A program made the position numbers and the translations under genes. Positions 34,461 through 43,957 of a DNA stretch of 64,000 bases are shown one piece after another; position 1 is the stretch's first letter, and each line of letters opens with the position of its first letter. The DNA comes from Deltaproteobacteria bacterium. GTDB taxonomy: Bacteria; Desulfobacterota; Desulfobacteria; Desulfobacterales; Desulfosarcinaceae. A model generated the notes under the pieces. It ran no database searches. It saw only the letters and a list, made by a program, of their open reading frames with translations, and had not been told where the DNA came from. The stretch is taken from assembly GCA_021824175.1 (NCBI GenBank), contig JAKALP010000002.1:50005-114004 (forward strand), given 5' to 3'.

Positions 34461-36179
34461 ATGAGAATCAAGGATATCAGCATCAGTTGGAAAATATTGT
34501 TTGCGGTAGCCGCGGGACCCCTGATTATGGCGGTCCTTCTGGCGTGGTTGCGCGTCAAGGATATTCGTGAAGGGGCTGAAACAGGCCTGGTGGAAAAGAG
34601 CAAGGCCATCGTGTTGGCGGCCGAAGCGATGCGCGACGAGATGGCGCGCAAGCTGAAAAACGGCATTGTGCCGCCGCTGGATCAGTTGCCGCCGGAAAAA
34701 GTGCTGCAGGCGGTGCCCGTGCTCACGGCCATCAATGTGGCGGCGGTCAATGCCCGGGAGGGCGGCTACCAGTTCCGGGTGCCCAAGCAATCGCCGCGCA
34801 ATCCCAAGAACCAGCCGGATGAATTGGAACTCAAGGTGTTGCAGGAGCTGGCCGCATCGGGCCAGACTGAAAAAGTGTTGTTTGAACCGGATCGCATCCG
34901 CTACTTCAAGACCGTGCGTCTGACCGCTGAATGTCTTTACTGCCATGGCGATCCCAGGGGCGCCACGGATCCCACCGGTGGCATTAAGGAAGGCTGGCGC
35001 GATGGCGAGGTCCACGGGGCCTTCGAAATCATCAGCTCCCTGGAAAACGTGAACGCCTCCGTGGCTTCGGCCCGCTGGCACGTGGCATTGCTGACGCTCG
35101 TGTGTCTTGGCGTGATCCTGAGTACGGTCTGGTTCCTGGTAAAGCGGAACATATTGAGTCCTTTGGCCAGTGCCAAACAACTGATCGGATTCATTTCCAG
35201 GGGCGATCTGACCCATACCCAGGAAAACGATGCCCAGGACGAACTGGGTGAGATGATCCGTCAGATCAATCAAATGGGGGCCAATCTGCGCGTCATGGCC
35301 GGGGATATGGTTCAGGCCAGTGGCTCTATTTTGCAGGCTTCGGACGAGCTGACCGGCATATCGGGCCATCTGTCCGAAGGGGCCGAAGACACGTCGCAAC
35401 GCTCCCATTCCGTGGCCGTGGCAGCCGAAGAGATGAGCACCAATATGAACTCCGTGGCCGCGGCCATGGAGCAGGCCTCCACCAACATGGGGGTGATGAC
35501 CACCTCCATCGAGACGGTCAAAGGCACCATCAACACCATTTCCAATGACACCGAAAAGGCCCGTACGGTCACGAGCGAAGCGGTCGTCCAGGCCCAGTCG
35601 GCCTCCAAACGCGTGAATCTGCTGGGTCAGGCGGCGCGCGAAATTGAAAAGATCACCGATGCCATCGCCGAGATCTCCGAGCAGACCAACCTGCTGGCCT
35701 TGAATGCCACCATCGAGGCGGCCCGGGCCGGCGAAGCGGGCAAAGGCTTTGCCGTGGTGGCCAACGAAATTAAGGAGCTGGCCCGGCAAACGGCGGCCGC
35801 CACCAACGAGATCAATCAGATGGTGGGCAAGATCCAAGGCTCGACCATCGAGACGGTTTCGGAGATCGAGCATGTCACCAAAGTGATCGAGAACGTCAAT
35901 GAGACCGTCAGCGCCATTGCCCTGGCCATGACCGATCAGATCACCTCGACCAATGAAATCGTGTCCAATATCACCCAGGCCACGACGGGCATCAAAGAAG
36001 TAAATTTGAATGTCTCCCAGAGTTCCACGGTTTCCGGGGAGATCGCCCAGGATATCTCCAGGGTCAATCAAGCCACGGTTCAGATTTCCGATAACAGCAA
36101 ACAGCTCTCCCAGAGCGCGGGCGGGCTAAACAGCGTGGCGCGCAAGCTGAAGGAGACCGTGGCGCGTTTTAAAATTTAA
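34461..36179 (+). CDS. Methyl-accepting chemotaxis protein with heme-c-like DUF3365 sensor
   Basis: Start set at 34461 (MRIKDISIS), 572 residues, with AAAGG 11 bases upstream. A membrane helix ([19 protein letters not shown]) precedes a periplasmic domain of about 190 residues with CLYCHGDP, a CxxCH heme-attachment motif in a DUF3365/Tll0287-like context. A second helix ([17 protein letters not shown]) leads to a HAMP domain and the signalling domain with the [20 protein letters not shown] hairpin tip. It probably senses redox state or a gas ligand such as NO or O2 and talks to CheA. No che genes are nearby. Confidence 0.9.
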   Translation: MRIKDISISWKILFAVAAGPLIMAVLLAWLRVKDIREGAETGLVEKSKAIVLAAEAMRDEMARKLKNGIVPPLDQLPPEKVLQAVPVLTAINVAAVNAREGGYQFRVPKQSPRNPKNQPDELELKVLQELAASGQTEKVLFEPDRIRYFKTVRLTAECLYCHGDPRGATDPTGGIKEGWRDGEVHGAFEIISSLENVNASVASARWHVALLTLVCLGVILSTVWFLVKRNILSPLASAKQLIGFISRGDLTHTQENDAQDELGEMIRQINQMGANLRVMAGDMVQASGSILQASDELTGISGHLSEGAEDTSQRSHSVAVAAEEMSTNMNSVAAAMEQASTNMGVMTTSIETVKGTINTISNDTEKARTVTSEAVVQAQSASKRVNLLGQAAREIEKITDAIAEISEQTNLLALNATIEAARAGEAGKGFAVVANEIKELARQTAAATNEINQMVGKIQGSTIETVSEIEHVTKVIENVNETVSAIALAMTDQITSTNEIVSNITQATTGIKEVNLNVSQSSTVSGEIAQDISRVNQATVQISDNSKQLSQSAGGLNSVARKLKETVARFKI

Positions 36180-36237
36180 GTCAGCCGCCACTGCCATCCG
36201 CAGGCCTCAAACCTTTGGGGCTGCCTAATAGAATATC

Positions 36238-36270
36238 AAGCCCCCGTGAGAGAATCACGGGGGCTTCAAT
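36238..36270. terminator. Bidirectional rho-independent terminator
   Basis: AAGCCCCCGTGA (36238-36249), loop GAGAA, TCACGGGGGCTT (36255-36266), then CAATTTTTT. It serves the chemoreceptor gene on the plus strand and possibly the convergent barrel gene. Confidence 0.85.
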
Positions 36271-36301
36271 TTTTTCAGCGCGCGGGCGTGCGGGGGACGG
36301 C

Positions 36302-37645
36302 CTAATAGGTGTATTGCAGGCCGATCATCCATTGGTAGTCTACGAGGGTTTTGAACTCCGTATCTTTGCTTCCCGCGCCTACCGTTGCCACCGTAAAGAG
36401 TTGGAAATGATCTCCCAGCATATAGGAAGCAACGGCCGTGGCCTGACCAGACCCGTCATCCAGATTTTGGGTCCAGCGCAAGGTCAGGTCGATGCGGTCC
36501 TTTATGTTAGTCTTGGTGTACTGCAGCAGGGCGTAATTTCTTCTCAGCAGGCGCAGCCCGGTATTGATTGTCTGGGACAGCGTCAGCCGGCTCAACAGGG
36601 AGATGGGGCCGGCGGCTGAATATGCTTCGGCCGCCTTTTGCTTCAGGTCGTTGTAGCGATCCGCCTCGGCCCCGTCGTAGCCGGGACCGTAGTAGGTGTA
36701 TTCCGCGGTCAAGGTGCCGCCGTCTTCGAAGGTATAGGCGCTGCCCATAAGGATCACTGGTTGGATCGCTGGATCATCTTCATAAATGCGCTGCATGGAG
36801 GCGCCGAAAGGCGAAGTGTCCGCCTGGGGATACAAGGCATTGATGCCCTGGACCAGGGCGCCTTCGGCATAGAGCAGCACGGCGTCGGAGGCGGTCAGGC
36901 CGCCGTAAAACCCGAGGCTGTTTTCGCCGTTTTCGCGGTGGCTGAGGATCATTGATTCATAATGGTCGCCGCCCTGGTAGTCTACCTTCAGGGCATAGAC
37001 CTTTTCAAACGGTCCGGGGCCGTTGATCTCGTTGCGGCCCTCATTGGTATTGGCAATGAACGAACCGGTCCAGGCGCTGCCCGCCACCCAGACCACCCGG
37101 CCAAAGTCCATGCCCGGCACCTCCTGATAAGGATTGCGCCGGCCGTTGTACAGGAAAAAAGGATTGGAAGGAGAGTAAAGATACGACGGCCCCCATTGCA
37201 GGTTTTCGCGCCCGTAAGAAGCAAAGAGATCTTCGCGCGCCTTCCAGCGGGCCAGCCACTCGTTGATATACTGCTCGTTGTCCCAGGCCTGGGTCGGGTC
37301 GTGAACGCCTTCTTCCCACGTCTGGTAGGTGAGAAGCAATCGTGGTTTGAGCTGCAAATCCAGCACATCGGTGGTCAGGAAGAGATCGGGGCGAAATTCC
37401 ATATCGGCGCTGTAGCGCGGAATCTGTAAGAATCGGTTGTCCGGATTCTGGCTCGAATCGGACGGCTGCTCGGCCATACCGGAACCCAAGATCCGCAGAT
37501 CAAACCGCAAGGCTTCGGAAAGCTTGGTCAGGGCGGAAGCATTCGCGGGCTCATCTTCAGCCGACCAGGCTGGCCGGGCTGGGCCAACCAATACTGCCAT
37601 ACAGAAGATAATGCTGAATAGCGACAGCCTTTTGGTAAAAATCAT
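36302..37645 (-). CDS. Predicted outer-membrane beta-barrel protein of the exporter cluster
   Basis: 447 residues with a signal peptide (LSLFSIIFCMAVLVGPARPAWSA). The mature part is rich in alternating Tyr/Leu strands and ends with GLQYTY, an aromatic terminus typical of porin-type barrels inserted by BamA. It is the last gene after ABC ATPase, permease and LolA-like protein on the same strand, so it may take part in moving a lipid or lipoprotein to the outer membrane. Separated from the LolA-like gene by structured repeat copy B. No precise family recognised. Confidence 0.65.
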   Translation of the reverse strand: MIFTKRLSLFSIIFCMAVLVGPARPAWSAEDEPANASALTKLSEALRFDLRILGSGMAEQPSDSSQNPDNRFLQIPRYSADMEFRPDLFLTTDVLDLQLKPRLLLTYQTWEEGVHDPTQAWDNEQYINEWLARWKAREDLFASYGRENLQWGPSYLYSPSNPFFLYNGRRNPYQEVPGMDFGRVVWVAGSAWTGSFIANTNEGRNEINGPGPFEKVYALKVDYQGGDHYESMILSHRENGENSLGFYGGLTASDAVLLYAEGALVQGINALYPQADTSPFGASMQRIYEDDPAIQPVILMGSAYTFEDGGTLTAEYTYYGPGYDGAEADRYNDLKQKAAEAYSAAGPISLLSRLTLSQTINTGLRLLRRNYALLQYTKTNIKDRIDLTLRWTQNLDDGSGQATAVASYMLGDHFQLFTVATVGAGSKDTEFKTLVDYQWMIGLQYTY

Positions 37646-37684
37646 TTCTTTTCCAGGGTGCGTCTTTCAGTTGGCATATCTATA

Positions 37685-37876
37685 GCGTGAGCGAAAAGCC
37701 CATATTTTTCCAAGTTCTCCCGCCAAAGACCAGACGGGACGACACATCGATATAACTTTTTTAGGTGTGTCGAAGGCGGAGGCAAAATTTTAACCGCAGA
37801 CATACACGTAGTATTTCGAGGATTAAAATTTTGCCCCAACGCGGAAATTGGGGAAATAGGGGGTTTTCGTTCACGC
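37685..37876 (-). repeat. Structured intergenic element, copy B (about 192 nt)
   Basis: Nearly the same as copy A (1707-1904) in reverse orientation. Loop and inner stems are conserved; in the outer stem copy A GCATG/CATGC is GCGTG/CACGC here, a compensatory A-T to G-C change. It lies between the LolA-like and barrel genes, so it is in sense orientation with their transcript, unlike A and C. Confidence 0.8.
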
Positions 37877-37886
37877 GCTTTTGAAC

Positions 37887-38651
37887 TCATCGCGTCAGCA
37901 GGTTGAGATTGAACACGGCATCCGGCACCGGTTCCACGAGGACCTGGCCATAGTCCATGGTCGTGGCATCGTCTTTGATCAGCGCGCTGGTGATCACCAT
38001 CTGGGAGATGAACTCCCGGGGCTTGCCGTCGATGGTGACGCGGTTGTTGTATTGAAACACGGCGGATTTGAAGAGTTTGCCCGACACCGAAAAAAATTCG
38101 GCCTTGACACCCACCAGGCGCTGCACGGAAACCCAATAGCGGATGCGGTCATAGGTGGCCTTCTTATCCGCGGCCTTGAGATCGAAGCAGTAGCAATTTT
38201 CGTCGTTAATTACTTCCTGGGACATCTTCTCGACATCATAGTCACCCGCATAGTTGGTGGAGGCGATATCGCCGTTGGAGGCGCCGCCGATCAGTTTCTG
38301 GCGGGGAGAAATGGGAACCGGCTTGGAAAGTCCGGGTTTGGCAAACCACATGTTGCGATCAAGCATCAGCAGCTTCTCGCCCTTGACATTGGGCGGGGCC
38401 AGGAATTCGGCCAGCGAGTCAAAACGCCGGGCCCTGACGCGCAATGTTCTTTCCTGCTCGCGTCCCCGCTCCACGGACTTGATGTGGATCTGCCATTCCA
38501 CCCCTTGGGTATTGCCCCTGGCCTGATCCGCTTTGTGAAGAATTTCCTTGGGCGACAGCTCAGGTTCGGCCGATGCCAGGCCAACCCCAAGGCTCAACAC
38601 AAAGGCCATCAAAAGGCCTATTAGCAGTGGTTTGAAAAAGGTGTGGGTCAT
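37887..38651 (-). CDS. LolA-like outer-membrane lipoprotein-sorting protein
   Basis: 254 residues with an N-terminal signal peptide (LLIGLLMAFVLSLGVGLASA). The ILHKADQARGNTQGVEWQI start and central half-barrel strands match the periplasmic lipoprotein-sorting superfamily (a hydrophobic-cavity carrier). AGGAGAAG precedes the ATG. It follows the FtsX-type permease by 18 bp and belongs to one operon with the ABC ATPase. It likely shuttles a lipid or lipoprotein across the periplasm; cargo unknown. Confidence 0.85.
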   Translation of the reverse strand: MTHTFFKPLLIGLLMAFVLSLGVGLASAEPELSPKEILHKADQARGNTQGVEWQIHIKSVERGREQERTLRVRARRFDSLAEFLAPPNVKGEKLLMLDRNMWFAKPGLSKPVPISPRQKLIGGASNGDIASTNYAGDYDVEKMSQEVINDENCYCFDLKAADKKATYDRIRYWVSVQRLVGVKAEFFSVSGKLFKSAVFQYNNRVTIDGKPREFISQMVITSALIKDDATTMDYGQVLVEPVPDAVFNLNLLTR

Positions 38652-38669
38652 TTTCTTCTCCTGTTGTTA

Positions 38670-39908
38670 TTAAACATGGCCGAGGGCCTCCACCACATTT
38701 TGCCGCGCGGCCCGTCTGGCCGGGATGATCGCCGCCAGCCAAGACAGGGCGATCAGGCAGATCACCAGCACCAACAGAAAGTGGGGGACCAGGTCGACCA
38801 CCAGCGGCACGGGCGTCGAGATGCCCGGCGGCGTATAGGTCGGCGCGATGATCTTGATGACGGCCCACACGAGCACATGCAGACCAATGCCGATCAGGCT
38901 GCCGAAAAGTCCCAGAAACCCGCCTTCCAGAGAGAAGATCAGCGACACGCCCCGGCGCTTGAGGCCCAGGGCCCGCAGCGTGCCGATCTCCTTGGTTCTT
39001 TCCAGAACCGCCATGCCCATGGTGTTGACCGTGCTCATGACCACGATCACCAGCACGATGCCGAAGAGAAAAAGAAAGATCATATCCATCATGCTTCTGA
39101 CCTTGGAGTAGAACAACGAGAGTTCATTCCAGGTCTTGATCTCCACGGGGATTCCGGCTTGCGTCAGTATTTTCTGCAATTTCGCGCGGGTGGGTTCGGT
39201 CTGGCGCCAATCCTTGAGCAAAACGACGATGCGCTCCGCGGCGGTGGTGTTGATCAGCGATTGGGCGAACTCAAAGGTACACCGCATGTATTTGTCGTTG
39301 GTCGCATCCGAGCCGGTATCGTAAAGCCCCTGGACGAGAATATCCATGGCGTTCATCTGGCCGTCGAGGGTGGTGGCCATCACCACGCCGTCCGCACCCG
39401 GTTTGAAGCCGAGGTAGGCGCCCAGATCCTGGCCCACTTCAACCCCGTAGGATACATGGTCGTCCAAGGTCTTGCCGTGCACCGGCCGGAATTGGGCCCA
39501 GCCGTCGCGGATGATCATTTCGTCTTTGGGCACCACGCCCTGGGCGATGAATATGGCCGAAGAAGTCCCGTTGGTCACGATGCCGGCCACATGGATCTGC
39601 GGCGTGGCCAGCACCACGCCCTTTTCGGCCGTGACCAGCTTAATGATGCGCGCGGTGTCTTGCTGGGAGAACATGTATTTGTCCGGTTCGAGCTTGCCCT
39701 TCTCATTCCAGCCGGCCTTGAAAATCGTCAGATTGCCCAGCCCCTCGCCGCGGATGGCCGACACCCTCAATCCGAAATAGATGTGACTGACATAGCCGTA
39801 AAAAAGAGCCACGGCCGCAAAGCCCACGCCGATGGCCATCAAGGTGACCAGGGAGCGGCGTTTGTTCCGAAGGACATTGCGAATCGCGAGTTTCAACCAT
39901 TTGATCAT
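38670..39908 (-). CDS. MacB/LolC-type ABC transporter permease (FtsX domain)
   Basis: 412 residues. One N-terminal membrane helix (LVTLMAIGVGFAAVALFYGY), a large periplasmic MacB-PCD-like domain to about residue 270, then three C-terminal helices (FLFLFGIVLVIVVMSTVNTM, GLFGSLIGIGLHVLVWAVIK, FLLVLVICLIALSWLAAIIP). This is the mechanotransmission ABC (type VII) topology. Its ATG overlaps the stop of the ATPase gene (ATGA), showing coupling. Works with the LolA-like carrier downstream. Confidence 0.92.
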   Translation of the reverse strand: MIKWLKLAIRNVLRNKRRSLVTLMAIGVGFAAVALFYGYVSHIYFGLRVSAIRGEGLGNLTIFKAGWNEKGKLEPDKYMFSQQDTARIIKLVTAEKGVVLATPQIHVAGIVTNGTSSAIFIAQGVVPKDEMIIRDGWAQFRPVHGKTLDDHVSYGVEVGQDLGAYLGFKPGADGVVMATTLDGQMNAMDILVQGLYDTGSDATNDKYMRCTFEFAQSLINTTAAERIVVLLKDWRQTEPTRAKLQKILTQAGIPVEIKTWNELSLFYSKVRSMMDMIFLFLFGIVLVIVVMSTVNTMGMAVLERTKEIGTLRALGLKRRGVSLIFSLEGGFLGLFGSLIGIGLHVLVWAVIKIIAPTYTPPGISTPVPLVVDLVPHFLLVLVICLIALSWLAAIIPARRAARQNVVEALGHV

Positions 39909-40591
39909 GGGCGTTGCCCTCCATCGGTGATCAGTCCATCTTCTAAGCGCACCAGGCGCTGGACCCGATCCAGCAGCCGCTGATCGTGGGTGGAGAAGAT
40001 GAAGGTAGTTTTTTCCTTCTCATTTAAATCGCGCATGAGATCGAGGATCATGTGGGCGGTTTGCGAATCCAGGTTGGCCGTCGGTTCATCGGCGATCACC
40101 AGGGCCGGCGCGGTCGCCAGGGCGCGTGCAATGGCCACGCGCTGCTGCTGGCCGCCGGACATCTTGAACGGGCGATGATGCACCAGCTCGGCCAAGCCAA
40201 CCGCGGCCAGCCGTTCCATGGCCCTGGCTTTGGCTTCGGCCGTGGAAGCGCCTTTGATCTGCAGGGGCAGCATTACATTTTCCAGGGCCGAGAAGACCGG
40301 CACCAGGTTGAAGCCTTGGAAGATGAAGCCGATGGAGTGGTTGCGCAGCTCGCTTCTTTGATTGTCCGATAGCGACCGGATCTCCCGGCCGTCGATTTCA
40401 AGATACCCCTCGCTGGGTTCATCAATGGCGCCGATCAGGTTGAGCAAGGTGGTCTTGCCCGAGCCGGATGGTCCCCAGATGGCTACGAATTCGCCCCGCT
40501 GGATCTGCAGGTCGATGCCCCGCAGGGCATGAACCGCGGTCTCGCCCAGGAAATAATCTTTTTTAATGCGTTGCATGTCGATGAGCGCCAT
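39905..40591 (-). CDS. LolD/MacB-type ABC transporter ATP-binding protein
   Basis: 228 residues from the ATG at 40591 with AAGGAG 11 bases upstream; a GTG at 40600 is too close to that site. Walker [14 protein letters not shown]-loop [19 protein letters not shown], signature [15 protein letters not shown], Walker [13 protein letters not shown] and the H-switch FSTHDQR are all intact. Energises lipoprotein/lipid extraction by the FtsX-type permease. Confidence 0.94.
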   Translation of the reverse strand: MALIDMQRIKKDYFLGETAVHALRGIDLQIQRGEFVAIWGPSGSGKTTLLNLIGAIDEPSEGYLEIDGREIRSLSDNQRSELRNHSIGFIFQGFNLVPVFSALENVMLPLQIKGASTAEAKARAMERLAAVGLAELVHHRPFKMSGGQQQRVAIARALATAPALVIADEPTANLDSQTAHMILDLMRDLNEKEKTTFIFSTHDQRLLDRVQRLVRLEDGLITDGGQRP

Positions 40592-40789
40592 GGCGATCAC
40601 TTCTCCTTTTTATTGAGATGACTGTTACTGGTTTAGCCCAGGCAACGGTTTTTTGAAAGAGCTGAGCGATGAAAGGGCGCGGCAGGGGATGAAGCGGCGA
40701 GAAACGGATTTGAAAGGTTTGCTCTGCAAATACTTGAGGGGTTGGGGCGTTTTTAAAGACACCCCCAACGGTTCGCCGTGCGGCTCGCC

Positions 40790-40973
40790 GGCGTTGGGCC
40801 CCAGCGGCGGTTAGCCCCTGCATCTGCATGTTAAGCGCCGCTAATTGCGCGCTATGGGCTGCCCGCAAACTCGCCTGCGGCTCAAACAGTGTGGGCAGCC
40901 ATTCCTCCGCGCGCAAAAGCGGCGCTAAACGTTGCGATGCAATTGGGTCCAACCACCGCTGAGGCCCAACGCC
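40790..40973. repeat. Long inverted repeat, arms about 75-80 bp
   Basis: Arm 1 (40790-40864, starting GGCGTTGGGCCCCAGCGG) is matched by the reverse complement of arm 2 (40893-40973, reading GGCGTTGGGCCTCAGCGG) through TTAGCGCCGCT-like and GCGCGC words to GGCTGCCC. Loop about 28 nt. It occupies most of the 640-bp gap between the ABC ATPase start and nifS. A smaller GTTGGGG/CCCCAAC hairpin lies just left of it (40741-40769). Confidence 0.75.
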
Positions 40974-41008
40974 TTTTGCCGTGCTAAAAATCGAATCAGA
41001 CGCTGCCG

Positions 41009-41058
41009 AGAAACTCCCCGACTCCTCAACTAATTGAGGGGTCGGAGAGTTTCTCAAA
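41009..41058. other. Strong 22-bp hairpin
   Basis: GAGAAACTCCCCGACTCCTCAA and TTGAGG...GAGTTTCTC pair around a CTAA loop with very few mismatches. It follows the long inverted repeat and resembles a degenerate terminator without a T-run. Confidence 0.6.
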
Positions 41059-41069
41059 CTAAGTCGTGT

Positions 41070-41143
41070 CATTCCCGCGAAGGCGGGAATCCAGTATTCT
41101 TGAATGCTATCCCGCTGGATGCCCGCCTGCGCGGGAATGACGA
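41070..41143. repeat. GTCATTCCCGCG-type palindromic repeat (MITE/REP-like)
   Basis: GTCATTCCCGCG...CGGGAATCCAG at the left is answered by CTGGATGCCCGCC...CGCGGGAATGAC at the right. This CATTCCCGC(G/A)nnnGCGGGAAT pattern is a dispersed repeat known from many proteobacteria. Confidence 0.7.
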
Positions 41144-41179
41144 AAGAAGCACCCCGAGTCCTGAAATACTCAGAAGCAA

Positions 41180-41208
41180 AAGCCCCCACAAGAGTATCAC
41201 GGGGGCTT
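41180..41208 (-). terminator. Terminator downstream of nifS
   Basis: AAGCCCCC (41180-41187) and GGGGGCTT (41201-41208); on the minus strand the stem is followed by a T-rich tract (TTTGCTTC). It closes the nifU-nifS operon and resembles the terminator at 36.24 kb in sequence. Confidence 0.7.
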
Positions 41209-41235
41209 CATTTTTCTCGGCGGGTGGGAGGCGAA

Positions 41236-42420
41236 TCAGCTTGCGATCTGGCAAGCCTTGTCTTTTTGCCCCCAGAAAGGCGACATTTTGCGCAGGCGCT
41301 CGATGATGGGCGGCAGTTTTTCGATCACCAGATCGATTTCCGCCTCGGTGTTGTAGACGCTCAGGCTGAAGCGGATGGAGCCGTGGGCCGCGGTAAAGGG
41401 CACGTCCATGGCGCGCAGCACGTGGGAAGGCTCCAGCGATCCGGAAGTACAGGCCGAACCGGAAGAGGCGCAGACCCTGAACTCATCGAGCATGAGCAGG
41501 ATCGATTCGCCTTCCACGAATTCAAAGGCAATGCTGGTGGTGTTGGGCAGGCGGTTGAGGCGGTCGCCGTTGACCATGGTGTTGGGAATGCGCTCCACCA
41601 GCGCGTTCTCCAGCCGGTCGCGCAGCGCTTTGACGCGTGTGTTTTCTTCTCTCATCTGGGCCGCGGCCAATTCAGCGGCTTTGCCCAGCCCAACAATGGC
41701 GGCCACGTTCTCCGTGCCGCCGCGGCGACCGCGCTCCTGGTGGCCGCCCAGCAGAAAAGGCGCGAACTTGGTGCCTTTGCGGATGTAGAGCGCGCCGATG
41801 CCCTTGGGCGCATGCAGTTTGTGGCCGGAGAGGGAGAGCAGATCGATCTGGTTTTCCGCCATGTTGATGGGCACTTTGCCCACGGCCTGCACAGCATCGG
41901 TGTGGAATACGGCCCCGCGTTTGTGCACCTGGGCGGCGATCTCTTCCACCGGGAAGATCACGCCGGTTTCGTTGTTGGCCCACATGAGGCTGACAATGGC
42001 GGTGTCATCGCTTAAATGGGCGTAGAGATAGTTCAGGTCCAGCCGCCCTTTTTTGTCCACCGGTACAAAGGTGATGCGGTAGCCGTTGCGCCCCAAATAC
42101 TCCACCAGGTTCTTCACCGCCGGATGTTCCACCTTGGAAGTAATCACATGTCTCTTTTCCGGGTAGGAGCGCAGGGTGGCGTAAATGGCGGTGCTGTCGC
42201 TTTCCGTGCCGCAGGAAGTAAAGATGATCTCGTCGGGTTGGGCCCCCAGCAGATCAGCCAGCTTGGCGCGGGCCTCCTTGATCTTCTTGCCCACGTTGCC
42301 GCCGAAGGAGTGCATGCTGGAAGGATTACCGTAATAGGTGGAGAAGTACGGCAGCATCTCTTCCACTACCTCGGGGGCCACCTGGGTGGTGGCATTGTTG
42401 TCCAGATAGACTGGCTTCAT
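41236..42420 (-). CDS. nifS: Cysteine desulfurase (NifS/IscS family)
   Basis: 394 residues from the ATG at 42420, which overlaps the nifU stop (ATGA), so translation is coupled. MKPVYLDNNATTQVAP opens the PLP fold, SLSGHKLHAPKGIGALY holds the Schiff-base Lys, and the mobile-loop Cys is in ASSGSACTSG. It takes sulfur from cysteine for Fe-S assembly on NifU. Length fits the NifS subclass. Confidence 0.96.
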   Translation of the reverse strand: MKPVYLDNNATTQVAPEVVEEMLPYFSTYYGNPSSMHSFGGNVGKKIKEARAKLADLLGAQPDEIIFTSCGTESDSTAIYATLRSYPEKRHVITSKVEHPAVKNLVEYLGRNGYRITFVPVDKKGRLDLNYLYAHLSDDTAIVSLMWANNETGVIFPVEEIAAQVHKRGAVFHTDAVQAVGKVPINMAENQIDLLSLSGHKLHAPKGIGALYIRKGTKFAPFLLGGHQERGRRGGTENVAAIVGLGKAAELAAAQMREENTRVKALRDRLENALVERIPNTMVNGDRLNRLPNTTSIAFEFVEGESILLMLDEFRVCASSGSACTSGSLEPSHVLRAMDVPFTAAHGSIRFSLSVYNTEAEIDLVIEKLPPIIERLRKMSPFWGQKDKACQIAS

Positions 42421-43247
42421 GAGGCCACCTCCTCTACGATGATCTCTTTGGCCACCAACTCTTTGAGTTTGCTCTCCACATAGTCTTTCAGGGTGATTTC
42501 CGACATGGCGCACGAGGCGCAACGGCCTTTGAGTTTGACCATGACGCGGTTGCCGTCCACGTCCACCAGCTGGATATCGCCGCCGTCCTGCATCAGGGCC
42601 GGCTTGATTTCGCGCTCCAGGGTCTCTTCGATGAGCTTGATCTTCTGGATATTGGTCAAGGGCTTGGGTTGGGGCGGCTTGTCGGTGAGCGAGCCGTTGA
42701 CGCGGTCGATGATCTGCTGGATGGCGTCATGGCATTTGCCGCAGCCGCCGCCGGCTTTGATGTAATTGGTGATGTCTTCAATGGTCTTCAAGCGGTTGTC
42801 GGCCACGGCGCGTTCAATCTGAATATCGGTGACGCCGAAACATTCGCACACCAGATTGCCTTCCTTGACCTTGTCCGCCTCGCCGCGGTAGCAGGCAATG
42901 GCTTTTTCCAGGGCCTCGTGGCCCATGACCGAGCAGTGCATCTTTTCCTTGGGCAGGCCGCCCAGGTACTCGGCAATGTGGTCGTTGGTGATTTTTTCAG
43001 CCTCTTCAATGGTCTTGCCCACGAGCAGTTCCGTAAGGGCTGAGGCCGAGGCAATGGCGCTGGCGCAACCAAAGGTTTTGAATTTGGCGTCAACGATGCG
43101 TCCGTCGCCGCCCACCTTGAAGGTGAGCTTCAAGGCGTCGCCGCAGGCCATGGAGCCCACCTCGCCCACGCCGTCGGCATTTTCAACCTCACCCACGTTG
43201 CGCGGGTTGAGGAAGTGTTCTTTGACTTTGTCTGTATATTCCCACAT
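42417..43247 (-). CDS. nifU: Three-domain Fe-S scaffold NifU
   Basis: 276 residues from the ATG at 43247 after GGGGAGGGC. An IscU-type domain with its three Cys (ACGDAL, FGCASAIA, HCSVMG), a BFD-like [2Fe-2S] domain with CECFGV and CGKCHD, and a C-terminal Nfu domain with CASCAMSEITL. It builds clusters with NifS sulfur. Despite the name, no nitrogenase genes are present; in many anaerobes this is the general Fe-S system. Confidence 0.95.
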   Translation of the reverse strand: MWEYTDKVKEHFLNPRNVGEVENADGVGEVGSMACGDALKLTFKVGGDGRIVDAKFKTFGCASAIASASALTELLVGKTIEEAEKITNDHIAEYLGGLPKEKMHCSVMGHEALEKAIACYRGEADKVKEGNLVCECFGVTDIQIERAVADNRLKTIEDITNYIKAGGGCGKCHDAIQQIIDRVNGSLTDKPPQPKPLTNIQKIKLIEETLEREIKPALMQDGGDIQLVDVDGNRVMVKLKGRCASCAMSEITLKDYVESKLKELVAKEIIVEEVAS

Positions 43248-43345
43248 GGTGTGCCCTCCCCGAGGAGTGTCAGTTGCAATCCGGCTGGATTGATCAGTTC
43301 TCAATCACGTAACGGCCATAATAAGCACGATTTTCCGGATGCAAA

Positions 43346-43937
43346 GTGTCTGTTGGCCGTTGCCCGTTGGCCCGTTGCCCGTTGAGCCCGTGTGCCCGTT
43401 GGCCCGTTGAGCCCGTTGAGCCCGTGGCCCGTTGGCTCGTTGGCCCGTTGAGCCCGTTGAGCCCGTGGTCCGTTGAGCCCGTGTGCCCGTTGAGCCCGTT
43501 GAGCCCGTTGGCCCGTTTGCTCGTTTGGCCCGTTGGTCCGTGGGCGCGTGAGACCATGGCCTTATGGGAAAAGCATTTGGTATTTGACTTCGTCTTATGA
43601 TGAAGCCATATTTTGATTATTAATTGCCCGCCTTGTTCAGCTCCGCCTTCCGCCGTTGATGCGCCCCTTCGCTGGATAATAAAAACCAACCCGCGGGCAA
43701 ATAACCACCAACGGGCTCAACGGGCTCAACGGGCCAACGGGCCAACGGGCCACGGACAAACGGGCAACCCCGCTAAAGCCCCCGCTAAAAGGCAGCGGGA
43801 CCCCACATCCGATTAACAATTAAAAGGGGTGGGGACGGCGGGATCAAACATCTGATAGATGAAATTAAGGTGTTTGACGGGCCAACGGGCCAACGGGCCA
43901 CGGGCAAACGGGCCAACGGGCCACGGGCCAACGGACA
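43346..43937. repeat. Large GCCCGTTG/GGGCCAAC word arrays with the 5.7-kb shared unit
   Basis: About 200 bp (43346-43545) of GCCCGTTG, GAGCCCGTT, GCCCGTGT words; complementary CAACGGGCT and GGGCCAAC words at 43708-43765; and a third block (43877-43937) just before the MEMO ribosome site. The unit 43835-43880 (GATCAAACATCTGATAG to GGTGTTTGACGGG) is the inverted counterpart of 5708-5755. The 710-bp gap between nifU and the MEMO gene shows no gene. Confidence 0.85.
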
Positions 43938-43957
43938 ACAAAAAAGGAGGTACCCCC

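Noticed and set aside
40790-40973. Considered an integron attC site because of GTTGGGC...GCCCAAC ends.
   Set aside because: The core-site orientation is the reverse of attC (RYYYAAC should be 5'), and there is no integrase or gene cassette.
41236-43247. Nitrogen-fixation cluster suggested by nifU/nifS.
   Set aside because: No nifHDK or other nif genes; this pair is the general Fe-S assembly system in many anaerobes.
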